A stretch of 64,000 nucleotides of DNA. Origin: Spirosoma agri. GTDB taxonomy: Bacteria > Bacteroidota > Bacteroidia > Cytophagales > Spirosomataceae. The stretch spans positions 100,081 to 164,080 of the forward strand of contig NZ_JAAGNZ010000005.1 in the NCBI RefSeq assembly GCF_010747415.1. The letters are read 5' to 3'. Below the pieces are notes generated by a model. It was not told where the DNA came from. It did no database searches and saw only the letters and a program-made list of their open reading frames with translations. Positions 17,801-27,851 of this stretch are shown here, in pieces (positions within the stretch are counted from its first letter, which is position 1; every line of letters begins with the position of its first letter). Position numbers and translations under genes: made by a program.

Positions 17801-19384
17801 ATGAGTACATTTAAAAAATTAGCCGGTGATACGGCTCTATACGGCGTCAGTACTATTCTTGGGCGAATGCTCAACTTTGCGCTGGTGCCGCTGCAAACCT
17901 ACGTTTTCAAGCAGCCGAGTGAAATGGCCTCCAACGTCGAGTTATACAGTTGGGTCGGCATTTTGCTGGTTATTTACACGCTTGGGCTCGAAACGGCCTT
18001 TTTTCGGTTTACCGCCCGGTCGGGTGGAGCCAGCAATCCGGAGGATCGGATACGGGTATTCAACGAAACGCTCAGTATCGTTATCGCGGTTAGCGTCACG
18101 TTTACCACGGCGATCATACTACTGACTCCGCAGATTGTCGTGTGGCTGGGTTATCCGGGGCAGGAGTTGTCTGTTATCTGGGTTGCGCTTATTGTGGCCA
18201 TTGATGCCATTATGGCGATTCCTTTCGCGCGGCTACGGGTCGAGAATCGGGCGCGTCGGTTTGTTCAGGCAAAGATCATCAACATTCTGATTGTCGTTTT
18301 CCTGAACGTTTTTTTTCTGATTATTTGCCGGGATATCTATGCGGAAAAATACCTGTCGTTTCTTAAACCGGCAATCGACCTGATCTACTACCCCAGCATT
18401 GGCCCCGGCTATATCCTGCTGGCTAACTTAGTGGGTAACGCTACCTATTTCGTTCTGCTGCGGGATGCCTTTTCCGGGTTTCGCTTCCAGCTCAATAAAG
18501 AACAGACAAAGGTACTTCTTGCCTATGCCGCACCACTCATGCTGACGAGTCTGGCCGGACTAATCAATTCCATGACCGACCGGCTGTTTTTGCAACACTG
18601 GCTTCCCGAAGGTTTTTACCGGGGATTGACCAGTAAAGATGCGCTGGGTATCTACGGAAATTGCCTGAAACTGTCCGTATTTATGGCGCTGGTGATCCAG
18701 TCGTTTAAGTTTGCCGCCGATCCGTTTTTCTTCTCCCGCGCTGAAGACAAAAACTCCCCCAAACTGCTGGCCGATGTTACAAAATGGTTCATTATCGTTT
18801 GTGTACTGATCTGGGTGGGCGTCAGCCTGAACCTGGATATTGTCGGGTTGCTAGTGTCGAAAAAGTATCGTTCCGGCCTGTCCATCGTGCCGTTGCTGTT
18901 ACTGGCTAACCTGTTCCTTGGCGTCTATTACAACATTGCGTTCTGGTTCAAGCTCAGCGATAAAACGCAATTCGGAACGCTCATCACCATCGTTGGAGCG
19001 TTGATCACGGTTGCAGGAAACATTATCTTGATTCCGATTATTGGCTACATGGGCTGTGCGGTCGCGTTTCTTGTATCCAGCTTCGCCATGATGGTCATTT
19101 GTTACGGGCTGGGGGAGAAGTATTATCCCGTTCCGTACCATGTAAAATCGGCGGTGGGCTATATTCTGGGGGCGGGTTTGCTGATCTACGGGTCACAACA
19201 AGTGGAAATAGCCAATTTGTGGTTGTCTGTACCGTATCACATGGCCCTGTTCGGGCTGTTTTTTGCGGTCGTTCTAGTCGTTGAGCGCAGCACGTTCGTG
19301 CCCGCTTTGCAACGACTACGCAAACCGAAAGGCGCTGTTCCTACGCCCGTTGGCCCTACCGACGAGCCGATAAGTAAGAAGTAA
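17801..19384 (+). CDS. Oligosaccharide flippase family membrane protein (Wzx/MATE-like)
   Basis: 527 aa with about 12-14 hydrophobic segments spread over the whole length. The N-terminus (KLAGDTALYGVSTILGRMLNFALVPLQTYVF) is the typical opening of polysaccharide-biosynthesis flippases, which move lipid-linked sugars across the inner membrane. The C-terminal tail after the last membrane segment is hydrophilic and proline-rich. There are no glycosyltransferases beside it, so its sugar substrate cannot be inferred; in many Cytophagales this gene stands alone as it does here. Confidence 0.85.
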   Translation: MSTFKKLAGDTALYGVSTILGRMLNFALVPLQTYVFKQPSEMASNVELYSWVGILLVIYTLGLETAFFRFTARSGGASNPEDRIRVFNETLSIVIAVSVTFTTAIILLTPQIVVWLGYPGQELSVIWVALIVAIDAIMAIPFARLRVENRARRFVQAKIINILIVVFLNVFFLIICRDIYAEKYLSFLKPAIDLIYYPSIGPGYILLANLVGNATYFVLLRDAFSGFRFQLNKEQTKVLLAYAAPLMLTSLAGLINSMTDRLFLQHWLPEGFYRGLTSKDALGIYGNCLKLSVFMALVIQSFKFAADPFFFSRAEDKNSPKLLADVTKWFIIVCVLIWVGVSLNLDIVGLLVSKKYRSGLSIVPLLLLANLFLGVYYNIAFWFKLSDKTQFGTLITIVGALITVAGNIILIPIIGYMGCAVAFLVSSFAMMVICYGLGEKYYPVPYHVKSAVGYILGAGLLIYGSQQVEIANLWLSVPYHMALFGLFFAVVLVVERSTFVPALQRLRKPKGAVPTPVGPTDEPISKK

Positions 19385-19454
19385 AGAAGTCGGGTAATTG
19401 AGATAATTCAGTTGGTTGCCCAACGTGAATTACCTAACAACTATCGCTTGTTTC

Positions 19455-20366
19455 TTACAAATCCGGTCGTAAGTTTTCGGTGGCGACGCGGGCGGTGCGA
19501 CTGCGAACCGCTGATGTCATGAAGAAGCCGACCGCCGTTCGACCGCTGGCGTTGGCATTCACAATATTCGTTGGCACATTAGCCGGCGGGGTAGCAAACA
19601 GGCCACCATTCGAAAGCTGCGTTTGTAGTTCCTCCCAAAAGTTAAACGCTTCCAACGTCAGCGACTGTACTTCCACTTTCACCACATCATCGAACGCATA
19701 CAAGCTATCCGGGTTGATCGACCGACGGATTGGCGCGATAAAAATCAGGCCGTCAGTATTCGCGTTTCCGCGAAACGAGCCATCCTGCGACGTAATAATG
19801 TCACGGGCTCTATTAGCCAGCACGCCATTCCGAAAATAGCGAATCCGGTAGTAATCGGTCGCTCCGGCTATATCCTGGGCGTAAAACTGAGCCCGGTAGC
19901 CTTCCGTTTTTGATAAGGGATTGATCTTCACTTTGGAAAATACCAGCGAATCAACCGTCGGCACACGGTTCATTCTGGACGTGGCGTTGTACGTTTCCCC
20001 CTGAAAATTGATCCGGAGCTGATAGGTACGGCCAATATGCCCCAGCGTGTCCGTGGCTGACCGTGGCTGCCAGACGTAATAACCGTCGTTATCGGGGTCA
20101 GTAAAGGCAAATGTCTTTCCCGCATCATCCAACACGGTGACCGTTGCGCTGAGTGCGGCCGGGGGCGTACTGCTGTTGAAATAAGCCGCCGTCTGCGTGA
20201 GTCGTATCGTCTGCGGCCCCGGCAGATCGGTCAGAACCGCATCGACCGACAACTGTGTCGGACCCGTAGTAAGCTTGGCATCGATGACCGTCTCGCACCC
20301 TGACAGACTACAGAGAGCAAGCAGATAAAAGGCTAACGGATATAAGAAGGGGAGTCGTTTCATCAT
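19455..20366 (-). CDS. DUF4249 lipoprotein
   Basis: 303 aa. Lipoprotein signal ending in LLALCSLSGC; DUF4249 follows (LSVDAVLTDLPGPQTIRLTQTAAY, SATVTVLDDAGKTFAFTD, GRTYQLRINFQGETY). DUF4249 proteins in Bacteroidota accompany TonB-dependent receptors and may act as surface-exposed partners, but no substrate is established. It lies 52 bases downstream of the receptor gene on the same strand, so the two form an operon. ATG 20363 is an alternative start. Confidence 0.9.
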   Translation of the reverse strand: MMKRLPFLYPLAFYLLALCSLSGCETVIDAKLTTGPTQLSVDAVLTDLPGPQTIRLTQTAAYFNSSTPPAALSATVTVLDDAGKTFAFTDPDNDGYYVWQPRSATDTLGHIGRTYQLRINFQGETYNATSRMNRVPTVDSLVFSKVKINPLSKTEGYRAQFYAQDIAGATDYYRIRYFRNGVLANRARDIITSQDGSFRGNANTDGLIFIAPIRRSINPDSLYAFDDVVKVEVQSLTLEAFNFWEELQTQLSNGGLFATPPANVPTNIVNANASGRTAVGFFMTSAVRSRTARVATENLRPDL

Positions 20367-20418
20367 CTAAACTTGTTATGGAGCTGAATACCTGTAGTAT
20401 AGGCAAGTACGACGCCCC

Positions 20419-22848
20419 TTAGAATTTGAAGTTGTAGGTCACGGAGGGGATCACCGTAGCAAACACGGAATATTTGATTGCTTCCGTTACTCTTGGATTG
20501 TCTTCGTTGGGTTGAAAAAACACGGAAAATGGATTCTTCCGCCCATAGGCGTTGTAGACCGAGAACACCCAGTTGTCATCTTTGCGCTTGCCGGGTCGTT
20601 TGCGCCCCTGTAGCGTGGCTGCCAGATCGAGCCGGTGGTAGGCCGGAATTCGGTAATTGTTGCGTCCGTCGATGACCTGACCAACCTGCCCCTGAAACTC
20701 GAATCGATTGGTTGGGAACGTGGCCGGTGTGCCACTGGCAAGGGTGAATGTCGCCGAAAAATTCCAGCGTTTCGCGCGCGGTGGATCGAACAGCAGGACC
20801 GATGTTAGTGTGTGTCGTTTGTCGAAGCGCGTGGGATACCAGTCGTTGTTATTGATACCCGCAACCTGCCGTTCCGTTTTTGCCAGCGTATAGCTAATCC
20901 AGCCGTTGACGACGCCCGTGTTTCGCTTCACGTAAAATTCGGCACCGTAAGCCCGACCCCGACCACTCAACAAATCCCCTTCCAGGTATTTATTCAGAAT
21001 CAGACTTGCCCCGTCGATGTAATCGATCTGATTTTGAAGCCATTTGTAATAAACCTCAACTGATGCCTCAAATTCCTGACCTGTTCGGCCAAAGTTTTTG
21101 AAATAGCCGCCAGCGATCTGATCGGCAATCTGTGGACGAATATTGTTGGTAGAAGGTGTCCAGATATCCAGTGGCGTTGACGCGGTGGTGTTTGAGATAA
21201 GGTGGATATACTGCGCCAGTCGGTTGTAACTTAGCTTGAACGAGCTGTTATTAGCCAGCTCATACTTGGCCGCAAAGCGCGGTTCCCAGTTGCCGTAGGT
21301 CTGGATCATATTCTTTCCCCGATAAGCAACGGTCGTAATAACCGTCCGTCGTTCGCCAGCGGGAACATCCGTCTGAAACGTGTATGCTTCGCCCGGTCCA
21401 ATGTAGTTGAACAGCGAATAACGAAGCCCGTACTGAAGTTGTAATTTCGACGTAACCTGTTGCTCGTTACCAATGTAGAGCGCATTTTCCAGCCCGTATT
21501 TACTTTCCAGTCCAAAGGTGCGAATGCTGCCTAAACTGGCTGCCGTTGCCTTGCCCGGCTGAAAATCGTGCAGGATAGACTGTCCGCCGAAGGTGATCGT
21601 GCTCTTACCCAGAAATAGGGAAAAATCGGGTTTTATGCTGTAATCGACAATTCGCGAATCGGTCTTGAAATAGTCATTTGGCCGTTTCTGCTTCAGATCG
21701 GAGTTGAGCGAGTAATCGTAATTGCTGTAATACGCCGTTGTGTTCAAAAACAGACGATCACTGAATACGTGGTTCCAGCGGGCCGAAACCGTTGTATTGC
21801 CCCAGTTGAATCCAAAGTCGGACCCGAAGACATCACGACCCAGATAGCCGGACAGATACACGATATTTTTGTCGTTGATGCGGTAATTTCCTTTCGCGGT
21901 TAGGTCGTAAAAATAGAATTTGGCACCTTTCAGATCGCTGTTCAGAAAAGGTTGCGCCAGAATATCGGCATAAGAACGCCGGGCCGCTATGATGAACGAA
22001 CCTTTGCCGTTGAATAAGGGACGCTCATACGACAAACGACTAAAGATGAGGCCTATACCGCCGTTTAACTCCGGCTTTTTTGCGTTTCCTTCCTTTAGCC
22101 GCACATCAAGGATCGAGGCAATCCGACCGCCGTAATTTGCCGGAATACCGCCTTTGATGAGCTTGACGTCTTTAACCGCGTCGGGATTGAATACGGAGAA
22201 AAAACCGAACAGGTGCGACGAATTGTAGACAGGCGCTTCATCCAGCAGCACTAAATTCTGATCGATGCTACCCCCCCGAACGTTAAATCCTGTTGCCCCT
22301 TCGCCAACGGTCGAAACGCCGGGAAGCAGCTGAATGCTTCGAATAACATCTACTTCGCCCAACAGTGCCGGAATGCGTTTCAGCGTTTTGACATCAATCT
22401 GATTAACGCTCATCGCGATATTCTTGACGTTATCGTCTTCCCGTTTGGTCGAAACGACCACTTCCTGCAATTGCCGACCTTCTTCCTTTAATTCGAGGTC
22501 GAGCCGAATATTCCGATCGGTCAACGCTATCGTTTTCGTCTGTTTTTCGTAGCCGACGTAGGAGATAACCAGGTTGTAGTTACCGGGCGGCATGGTTACG
22601 GCGTAGAAGCCGTAATTGTTCGTGACCGCACCGGTGTTGGTTTCCTTAACGAACACCGATACGCCAATCAGCCCTTCGCCGTTGGCCGCGTCCTTTATGT
22701 ATCCACTAATGGTCAGTTGAGCCGAAGCTGCTTTATCCGCATTACCCGCCCGAACACTTACATTCTGATCGGTCTGGGCTCGCACGATGTGGCTGCCTGC
22801 CAGCGTAAGAAACAGGACGAAGAACGTATTGAGTACATTGTTTTTCAT
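20419..22848 (-). CDS. TonB-dependent receptor with carboxypeptidase-like N-domain
   Basis: 809 aa. A signal peptide (to about residue 24) is followed by a carboxypeptidase-regulatory-like beta-sandwich around residues 45-130 (LTISGYIKDAANGEGLIGVSV, YGFYAVTMPPGNYNLVISYVGY), the plug domain (about 145-245; VRGGSIDQNLVLLDEAPVYN, IKGGIPANYGGRI) and the outer-membrane barrel ending in YNFKF. It imports a ligand across the outer membrane using TonB energy; its partner is the DUF4249 lipoprotein. The ligand is unknown. A small hairpin (22870-22894) lies in the presumed 5' leader. Confidence 0.93.
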   Translation of the reverse strand: MKNNVLNTFFVLFLTLAGSHIVRAQTDQNVSVRAGNADKAASAQLTISGYIKDAANGEGLIGVSVFVKETNTGAVTNNYGFYAVTMPPGNYNLVISYVGYEKQTKTIALTDRNIRLDLELKEEGRQLQEVVVSTKREDDNVKNIAMSVNQIDVKTLKRIPALLGEVDVIRSIQLLPGVSTVGEGATGFNVRGGSIDQNLVLLDEAPVYNSSHLFGFFSVFNPDAVKDVKLIKGGIPANYGGRIASILDVRLKEGNAKKPELNGGIGLIFSRLSYERPLFNGKGSFIIAARRSYADILAQPFLNSDLKGAKFYFYDLTAKGNYRINDKNIVYLSGYLGRDVFGSDFGFNWGNTTVSARWNHVFSDRLFLNTTAYYSNYDYSLNSDLKQKRPNDYFKTDSRIVDYSIKPDFSLFLGKSTITFGGQSILHDFQPGKATAASLGSIRTFGLESKYGLENALYIGNEQQVTSKLQLQYGLRYSLFNYIGPGEAYTFQTDVPAGERRTVITTVAYRGKNMIQTYGNWEPRFAAKYELANNSSFKLSYNRLAQYIHLISNTTASTPLDIWTPSTNNIRPQIADQIAGGYFKNFGRTGQEFEASVEVYYKWLQNQIDYIDGASLILNKYLEGDLLSGRGRAYGAEFYVKRNTGVVNGWISYTLAKTERQVAGINNNDWYPTRFDKRHTLTSVLLFDPPRAKRWNFSATFTLASGTPATFPTNRFEFQGQVGQVIDGRNNYRIPAYHRLDLAATLQGRKRPGKRKDDNWVFSVYNAYGRKNPFSVFFQPNEDNPRVTEAIKYSVFATVIPSVTYNFKF

Positions 22849-22909
22849 TCGGTTGTTAGTAAATTACCAGACGGGTGTTTTTAATGAACCCGTCATTTTT
22901 ACAGAAATG

Positions 22910-22917
22910 CAAAAGTA
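22910..22917 (-). promoter_or_regulatory. -7 box (TACTTTTG) for the receptor operon
   Basis: On the minus strand TACTTTTG matches TAnnTTTG, 61 bases before the receptor ATG. Between them GACGGGT/ACCCGTC (22870-22894) can form a 7-bp hairpin in the leader. Confidence 0.5.
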
Positions 22918-23073
22918 GGTCAGGTCTGGTTGGGCTTCACAGAAAAATAGATAAACCCACCGAATTGAGGGCTGAACGGCACCGTTTATCGTAGTAAATT
23001 ACTAGTCCATCAGGGTATGAATGAATTGTATCCGGATGGATTTCCGCTTTTAACTGTTTTATCAACTAGTCTC

Positions 23074-23928
23074 ATGCGCTTTATCCTTGTTATTTTAGTC
23101 CTGTTATCAAACATTGCCGTTGCCCAGTCTTTGTTGTGGGAAGTATCCGGAAATGGACTTAAAGAACCGTCTTACCTGTTTGGCACTTATCATATCCTGA
23201 AAGACAGTTACCTCGACAAAACCCCCACGGTAAAGACGGCTTTTAACGCGGCTCAGGGCATTGTGGTCGAAACAACCATCGATTCATCGGCGATGTTGAG
23301 CATGGCGATGCGGGCCATCATGCCGGGAAACAGCCTGAAAAAACTGCTTTCCGACGCTGATTACAAAGTAGTAGCTGACGAGTTTAAACAGGTTACGGGC
23401 TACGATCTGGCCATGTTCAACCAGATGAAGCCCATCATGACGGCTACGACGCTTACGATGAGTTACGCCGAGAAAGAAGTGGATACCCTGAGCAAATTTA
23501 CCGGGCAGCCGCTCGATCTGTATTTTGCTACGGAAGCCAAAAAACGGGCCAAGGTTTTAACACCACTCGAAACGATGGAACAGCAAATGGCCTTTCTGTT
23601 CGATCACGATTCCGTAGAAAAGCAAGCGGCTGATCTGGTTAAACTGGTGAAAGAGAAAAAAGAGCTGGAAGACCAAAGTAAACACCTGACCAATCTATAC
23701 CTGGCCGGTGATCTGGATGGCATGTGGAAGCTGAGTCAGGCGCACGAAAAAAAGCACGGCGATCTGTCATACCTGGTTAACGAGCGGAACCAGACCTGGA
23801 TGGGAAAACTCCCTACACTGATGGCACTCCGACCAACCTTCGTGGCGGTTGGTGCGCTGCATCTTCCCGGCCCTACTGGATTGATTGCTCTATTGCGTAA
23901 AGGCGGATTTCTGGTGAAACCGTTGTGA
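23074..23928 (+). CDS. TraB/GumN family protein
   Basis: 284 aa from the ATG at 23074, which gives a signal peptide (MRFILVILVLLSNIAVAQS); the frame opens 19 codons earlier without one. SLLWEVSGNGLKEPSYLFGTYHI at the mature N-terminus and FVAVGALHLPG near the C-terminus are the two hallmark blocks of the TraB/GumN family (GTxH and GxxHxxG), thought to be metal-dependent hydrolases or peptidase-like proteins. It should be secreted or periplasmic. Substrate unknown. It converges with uvrA across a long hairpin. Confidence 0.88.
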   Translation: MRFILVILVLLSNIAVAQSLLWEVSGNGLKEPSYLFGTYHILKDSYLDKTPTVKTAFNAAQGIVVETTIDSSAMLSMAMRAIMPGNSLKKLLSDADYKVVADEFKQVTGYDLAMFNQMKPIMTATTLTMSYAEKEVDTLSKFTGQPLDLYFATEAKKRAKVLTPLETMEQQMAFLFDHDSVEKQAADLVKLVKEKKELEDQSKHLTNLYLAGDLDGMWKLSQAHEKKHGDLSYLVNERNQTWMGKLPTLMALRPTFVAVGALHLPGPTGLIALLRKGGFLVKPL

Positions 23929-23940
23929 TCGGGTTCGCAA

Positions 23941-23990
23941 TCAAGCAAACGGGGAGGCCGGTTCGTTAACCAGTCTCCCCGTTTGCTTGA
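23941..23990. terminator. Long hairpin between convergent TraB-like gene and uvrA
   Basis: A perfect 16-bp stem (TCAAGCAAACGGGGAG with CTCCCCGTTTGCTTGA) and an 18-base loop. The T-tract is weak, but the position between convergent genes supports two-way termination. Confidence 0.75.
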
Positions 23991-24000
23991 TCAAGTCATT

Positions 24001-26952
24001 TTATAGTTTGTCCCGCAGATACTCCGCCGTGTAATTCGCATCGGTCATTTTGACCATTTCTTCAGGCGTGCCCGTAAAGGTGACATAACCGCCCGTTTCA
24101 CCACCTTCGGGACCGAGGTCAATAATGTAATCGGCGCTTTTGATCACTTCCATGTTGTGTTCGATGATGATGACCGAGTCGCCCTGATTGACGAGCGCGT
24201 TAATGGCCGAAAGTAATTTACGAATGTCGTGGAAGTGAAGACCCGTTGTCGGTTCATCGAAAATAAACAGCGTGCCGCCCTTGTTTGGATTGCCTTTGCT
24301 GAGGAACGAGGCCAACTTAACGCGTTGCGCTTCACCCCCGGACAGCGTATTGGCCGATTGACCCAGACCGATGTAGCCCAGGCCGACATCCTGCAAGGGT
24401 TGCAGTTTGTCGGCCATTTTGGGTTCTGATTTCCGGAAGAAGTCGATCGCTTCGTCTACCGTCATCTCCAGAATATCGGCGACATTTTTATCATGTAGCG
24501 TCACTTCCAGCACTTCCTGCTTGAACCGTTTTCCACCGCAGCCTTCGCACCGGAGGTAAATATCGGCCATGAACTGCATCTCGATCTTCACTTCGCCTTC
24601 GCCCTGACACACTTCGCAACGCCCACCATCAACGTTAAACGAGAAGTGACTTGGCTTGTACCCCCGCGATTTGGAAACGGCCTGGTCGGCCATCACCTGA
24701 CGCAGATAATCATAGGCTTTTATGTATGTGACGGGGTTAGAGCGACTCGATTTTCCAATTGGATTCTGATCGATCATTTCAACCGATGATATCCGGTCGA
24801 GGGAGCCACTCAGGCTGTCGTATTTACCGGATTCTTCAGCGGCATCGCCCTTCTCACGCATAAGTGCGGGGTACAGCACCTTCCGAATCAGCGTACTCTT
24901 GCCGGAGCCCGATACACCCGTTACAACCGTCAGCATATTGAGCGGGAACCGAACGTCAACGTCTTTGAGGTTATTCTCACGAGCCCCTTTCAGTTCGATA
25001 AAATTCGTTCCTTTCCGGCGGAATTTGGGTACTTCAACAATTTCGCGGCCAGTCAGAAAGTCTAGCGTGTGGGATTGGTGAGTAACCGCTGTGTCCTGAT
25101 CGTCGCTACCGATTTCCAGTCGTCGGGCCGCTTCGTCCTCAATCGTGTCCCACGTTCCTTGGAAGACCAGATGTCCGCCGAGAATACCCGCGTCAGGGCC
25201 AATATCGATCAACTGATCGGCGGCCCGCATGACTTCTTCTTCGTGTTCAACGACGATCACCGTGTTACCCATATCGCGCAGGGATTCCAGAACGCTGACC
25301 AGTCGTTTCGTATCGCGTGGGTGCAGGCCAATGCTAGGCTCATCCAGAATGTACATCGAACCAACCAGCGCAGAGCCAAGCGATGTCGCCAGTTTAATGC
25401 GCTGATACTCACCACCGGACAAGGAGTTGGTCAGGCGATTGAGCGTCAAATAACCTAGCCCAACGCGTTCCATATAATCAAGGCGGTTCCGAATCTCGAT
25501 CAGAATACGGTTAGCGATCTGCCGTTGCTGGTCAGGGAGCTGAATGTCGCGGAAGAACGTAGTTACCTGGGCGAGCGGCATCAGCACCAGATCCGTGATG
25601 GACTTACCGGCAATTTTTACGTAGCCTGCATCCTTACGCAAGCGCGAACCCCGACACTCGGGACACGTTGTTTTACCCCGATAGCGGGACAACATTACCC
25701 GGTACTGCACCTTGAAGGTCTGGCTTTCGACGTAACTGAAAAACGAATTCAGACCGTCGAAATACGTGTTTCCTGTCCAGAGTAACTCCTGCTGAGCGGG
25801 CGAAAGTTCTTTGTAGGGGCGGTGAATCGGGAAGTCGAAGCGGATGCCATTCTTGAGCAACGGTTTCAGAAACTCCTGATTCATTTTCTCGCTGCGCCAG
25901 GGCGCAATGGCTCCTTCAAAAACCGACAGATTCTTATCCGGAATGACTAGATCCGGATCGATACCCAAGACCTTGCCAAAGCCATCGCACCGCCGACACG
26001 CACCGTATGGGTTGTTGAACGTAAAGAGGTTGACGCTCGGCTCTTCGAAGACGATACCATCCAGTTCAAACTTATCCGAGAAAACGCGGGATTGACCCGG
26101 ATCATCGCCCCGGCCCACAATGGCTACGCGGCAGGTGCCTTCGCCTTCGTTGAACGCCGTTTGAACCGAATCCGAAAAGCGGTACTGGTTATCTTCATCG
26201 GGATTCCCCTTGTCGTCGTAGATAACGGTTCCGCGGTCAATGAGGATTTCGAGCGACTCATACGATAGGTTAACACCGCCCTCCTTCGTTTCATCAGTCA
26301 ACAAATCTTCTATCTGGAGCACTTGCTGACCCGTCGGTGATGCGGCATTCTGACCGCCATCGACTACGATCCGGGTGTATCCCTTCTGAAGCAGGATCGT
26401 CAGCTCATAGGCCAGCGTCTTGTCGTCGCGAATGCGGAGCGGAGCCAGAATCATTACGCGCTGACCAGCCTCAAAACTATACATGAAGTTGACAACGTCC
26501 GTAACCGTATCCTTACGTACTTCGTTGCCCGACAGGGGGGAATAGGTCACACCCGCCCGGCCAAAAAGTAGTTTCAGATAGTCGTAGATTTCGGTCGAGG
26601 TGCCGACCGTTGAGCGGGGGTTGCGGGTCGATACTTTTTGCTCGATGGCAATAGCGGGCGAGACCCCCTTAATGTATTCGACCTCAGGCTTTTCCATCCG
26701 GCCCAGAAACTGACGGGCGTAGCTGCTCAGGCTCTCGACATACATGCGCTGCCCTTCGGCAAACAGGGTATCGAACGCCAACGACGATTTTCCCGAACCC
26801 GAAAGTCCGGTCAGCACAACTAATTTATTGCGTGGAATAGCGACGTCAATTCCTTTCAGATTATGTACTTTCGCCCCTTTGATGATGATAAACTGCTTGG
26901 GGTCGAGGTGATCAACCGACTGGATGTGTTCGGCTTTCGTGGTTTGAGTCAT
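24001..26952 (-). CDS. uvrA: Excinuclease ABC subunit A
   Basis: 983 aa, full length. Two ABC ATPase halves: Walker A GLSGSGKSS near residue 50 and GVSGSGKST near 680; signatures NSLSGGEYQR and NTLSGGEAQR. The second zinc module is complete (CEVCQGEGEV, then RCEGCGGKRF). In the first zinc module only the second CxxC is present (CRRCDGFG); where E. coli UvrA has CPICG this protein reads FELDG. CPECRGSR is intact. It detects bulky DNA lesions and loads UvrB in nucleotide-excision repair. It is a single-gene unit. Confidence 0.97.
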   Translation of the reverse strand: MTQTTKAEHIQSVDHLDPKQFIIIKGAKVHNLKGIDVAIPRNKLVVLTGLSGSGKSSLAFDTLFAEGQRMYVESLSSYARQFLGRMEKPEVEYIKGVSPAIAIEQKVSTRNPRSTVGTSTEIYDYLKLLFGRAGVTYSPLSGNEVRKDTVTDVVNFMYSFEAGQRVMILAPLRIRDDKTLAYELTILLQKGYTRIVVDGGQNAASPTGQQVLQIEDLLTDETKEGGVNLSYESLEILIDRGTVIYDDKGNPDEDNQYRFSDSVQTAFNEGEGTCRVAIVGRGDDPGQSRVFSDKFELDGIVFEEPSVNLFTFNNPYGACRRCDGFGKVLGIDPDLVIPDKNLSVFEGAIAPWRSEKMNQEFLKPLLKNGIRFDFPIHRPYKELSPAQQELLWTGNTYFDGLNSFFSYVESQTFKVQYRVMLSRYRGKTTCPECRGSRLRKDAGYVKIAGKSITDLVLMPLAQVTTFFRDIQLPDQQRQIANRILIEIRNRLDYMERVGLGYLTLNRLTNSLSGGEYQRIKLATSLGSALVGSMYILDEPSIGLHPRDTKRLVSVLESLRDMGNTVIVVEHEEEVMRAADQLIDIGPDAGILGGHLVFQGTWDTIEDEAARRLEIGSDDQDTAVTHQSHTLDFLTGREIVEVPKFRRKGTNFIELKGARENNLKDVDVRFPLNMLTVVTGVSGSGKSTLIRKVLYPALMREKGDAAEESGKYDSLSGSLDRISSVEMIDQNPIGKSSRSNPVTYIKAYDYLRQVMADQAVSKSRGYKPSHFSFNVDGGRCEVCQGEGEVKIEMQFMADIYLRCEGCGGKRFKQEVLEVTLHDKNVADILEMTVDEAIDFFRKSEPKMADKLQPLQDVGLGYIGLGQSANTLSGGEAQRVKLASFLSKGNPNKGGTLFIFDEPTTGLHFHDIRKLLSAINALVNQGDSVIIIEHNMEVIKSADYIIDLGPEGGETGGYVTFTGTPEEMVKMTDANYTAEYLRDKL

Positions 26953-27114
26953 TCTTCGTAAACAGGGTAAACTCTATCTAGATTTTAACGGTTTATTTGA
27001 CGATATGGTTTCTCTTGAGCGATATTCTTGAGGGGACTTCCCGCAATATTAAACCGTAGTTGACGGACCGATGCAACAACCTGGTATTTATGCCCGTATT
27101 GGGTAACGAGAGTA

Positions 27115-27750
27115 ATGGAGTTTGCAACTGAAGATATCATTCGCCTGAGTGCCGCGCTGCTTATTGGCGGACTGATTGGAATAGAACGGGAGTATCACGG
27201 CAAATCAGCGGGCTTCCGTACGATGATCATGATTTGTGTCGGGTCCGCTTTATTTACGCTGGTATCGGGTCGCATGGGTTCGGGTACCGCCGGCGATCGT
27301 ATTGCCGCTAACATTGTCAACGGCATTGGTTTTCTGGGAGCGGGCATCATCTTTCGGGACGACAACCGGGTAAAAGGCTTGACCACTGCGGCCACGGTCT
27401 GGGCGGTGTCGGCCCTGGGCATGTGTCTGGGTAGTGGTCATTACGACATTGCCCTGATCGGGTTCGTATTTATTATCAGTTCTCTGCTGTTTCTGAACCG
27501 GTTTGCCCGCCAGATTCAACGGCTGAACCAGACCCGGGATTACAAGATCGTCACCCAGTTTCGGAACAAGACGCTCAGCCAATACGAAGAATTCTTCGAG
27601 GAGTGTGGTCTATCGCCAACCCGTAGCCATCAGCAGCGGATTGGTACCGAAATAATTGGCCAATGGCGCGTGGATGGGACGGAAATAAACCACGAAAAGT
27701 GCATTAAACGTTTGTTAAACGATCCTGAAGTAAAAGAATTTACGTTTTAA
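27115..27750 (+). CDS. MgtC/SapB family membrane protein
   Basis: 211 aa. The N-terminal 130 residues are the MgtC membrane domain (RLSAALLIGGLIGIEREYHGKSAGFRTMIMICVGSALFTL, VNGIGFLGAGIIF, GLTTAATVWAVSALGM) with four to five membrane segments. The C-terminal 70 residues are soluble and short, as in the SapB-type subgroup rather than virulence MgtC. Family members are linked to magnesium homeostasis and membrane potential, mechanism unsettled. No magnesium-responsive leader was recognised. Confidence 0.9.
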   Translation: MEFATEDIIRLSAALLIGGLIGIEREYHGKSAGFRTMIMICVGSALFTLVSGRMGSGTAGDRIAANIVNGIGFLGAGIIFRDDNRVKGLTTAATVWAVSALGMCLGSGHYDIALIGFVFIISSLLFLNRFARQIQRLNQTRDYKIVTQFRNKTLSQYEEFFEECGLSPTRSHQQRIGTEIIGQWRVDGTEINHEKCIKRLLNDPEVKEFTF

Positions 27751-27851
27751 TTTCGTTACATTCGGGACGCTGGATAGTAAACGGTCAACAAGTCAATTAA
27801 TCCTGTTTTAGTCCGTAGTCTGTACCAGCTTCCTATTTACAAAAACCGACC

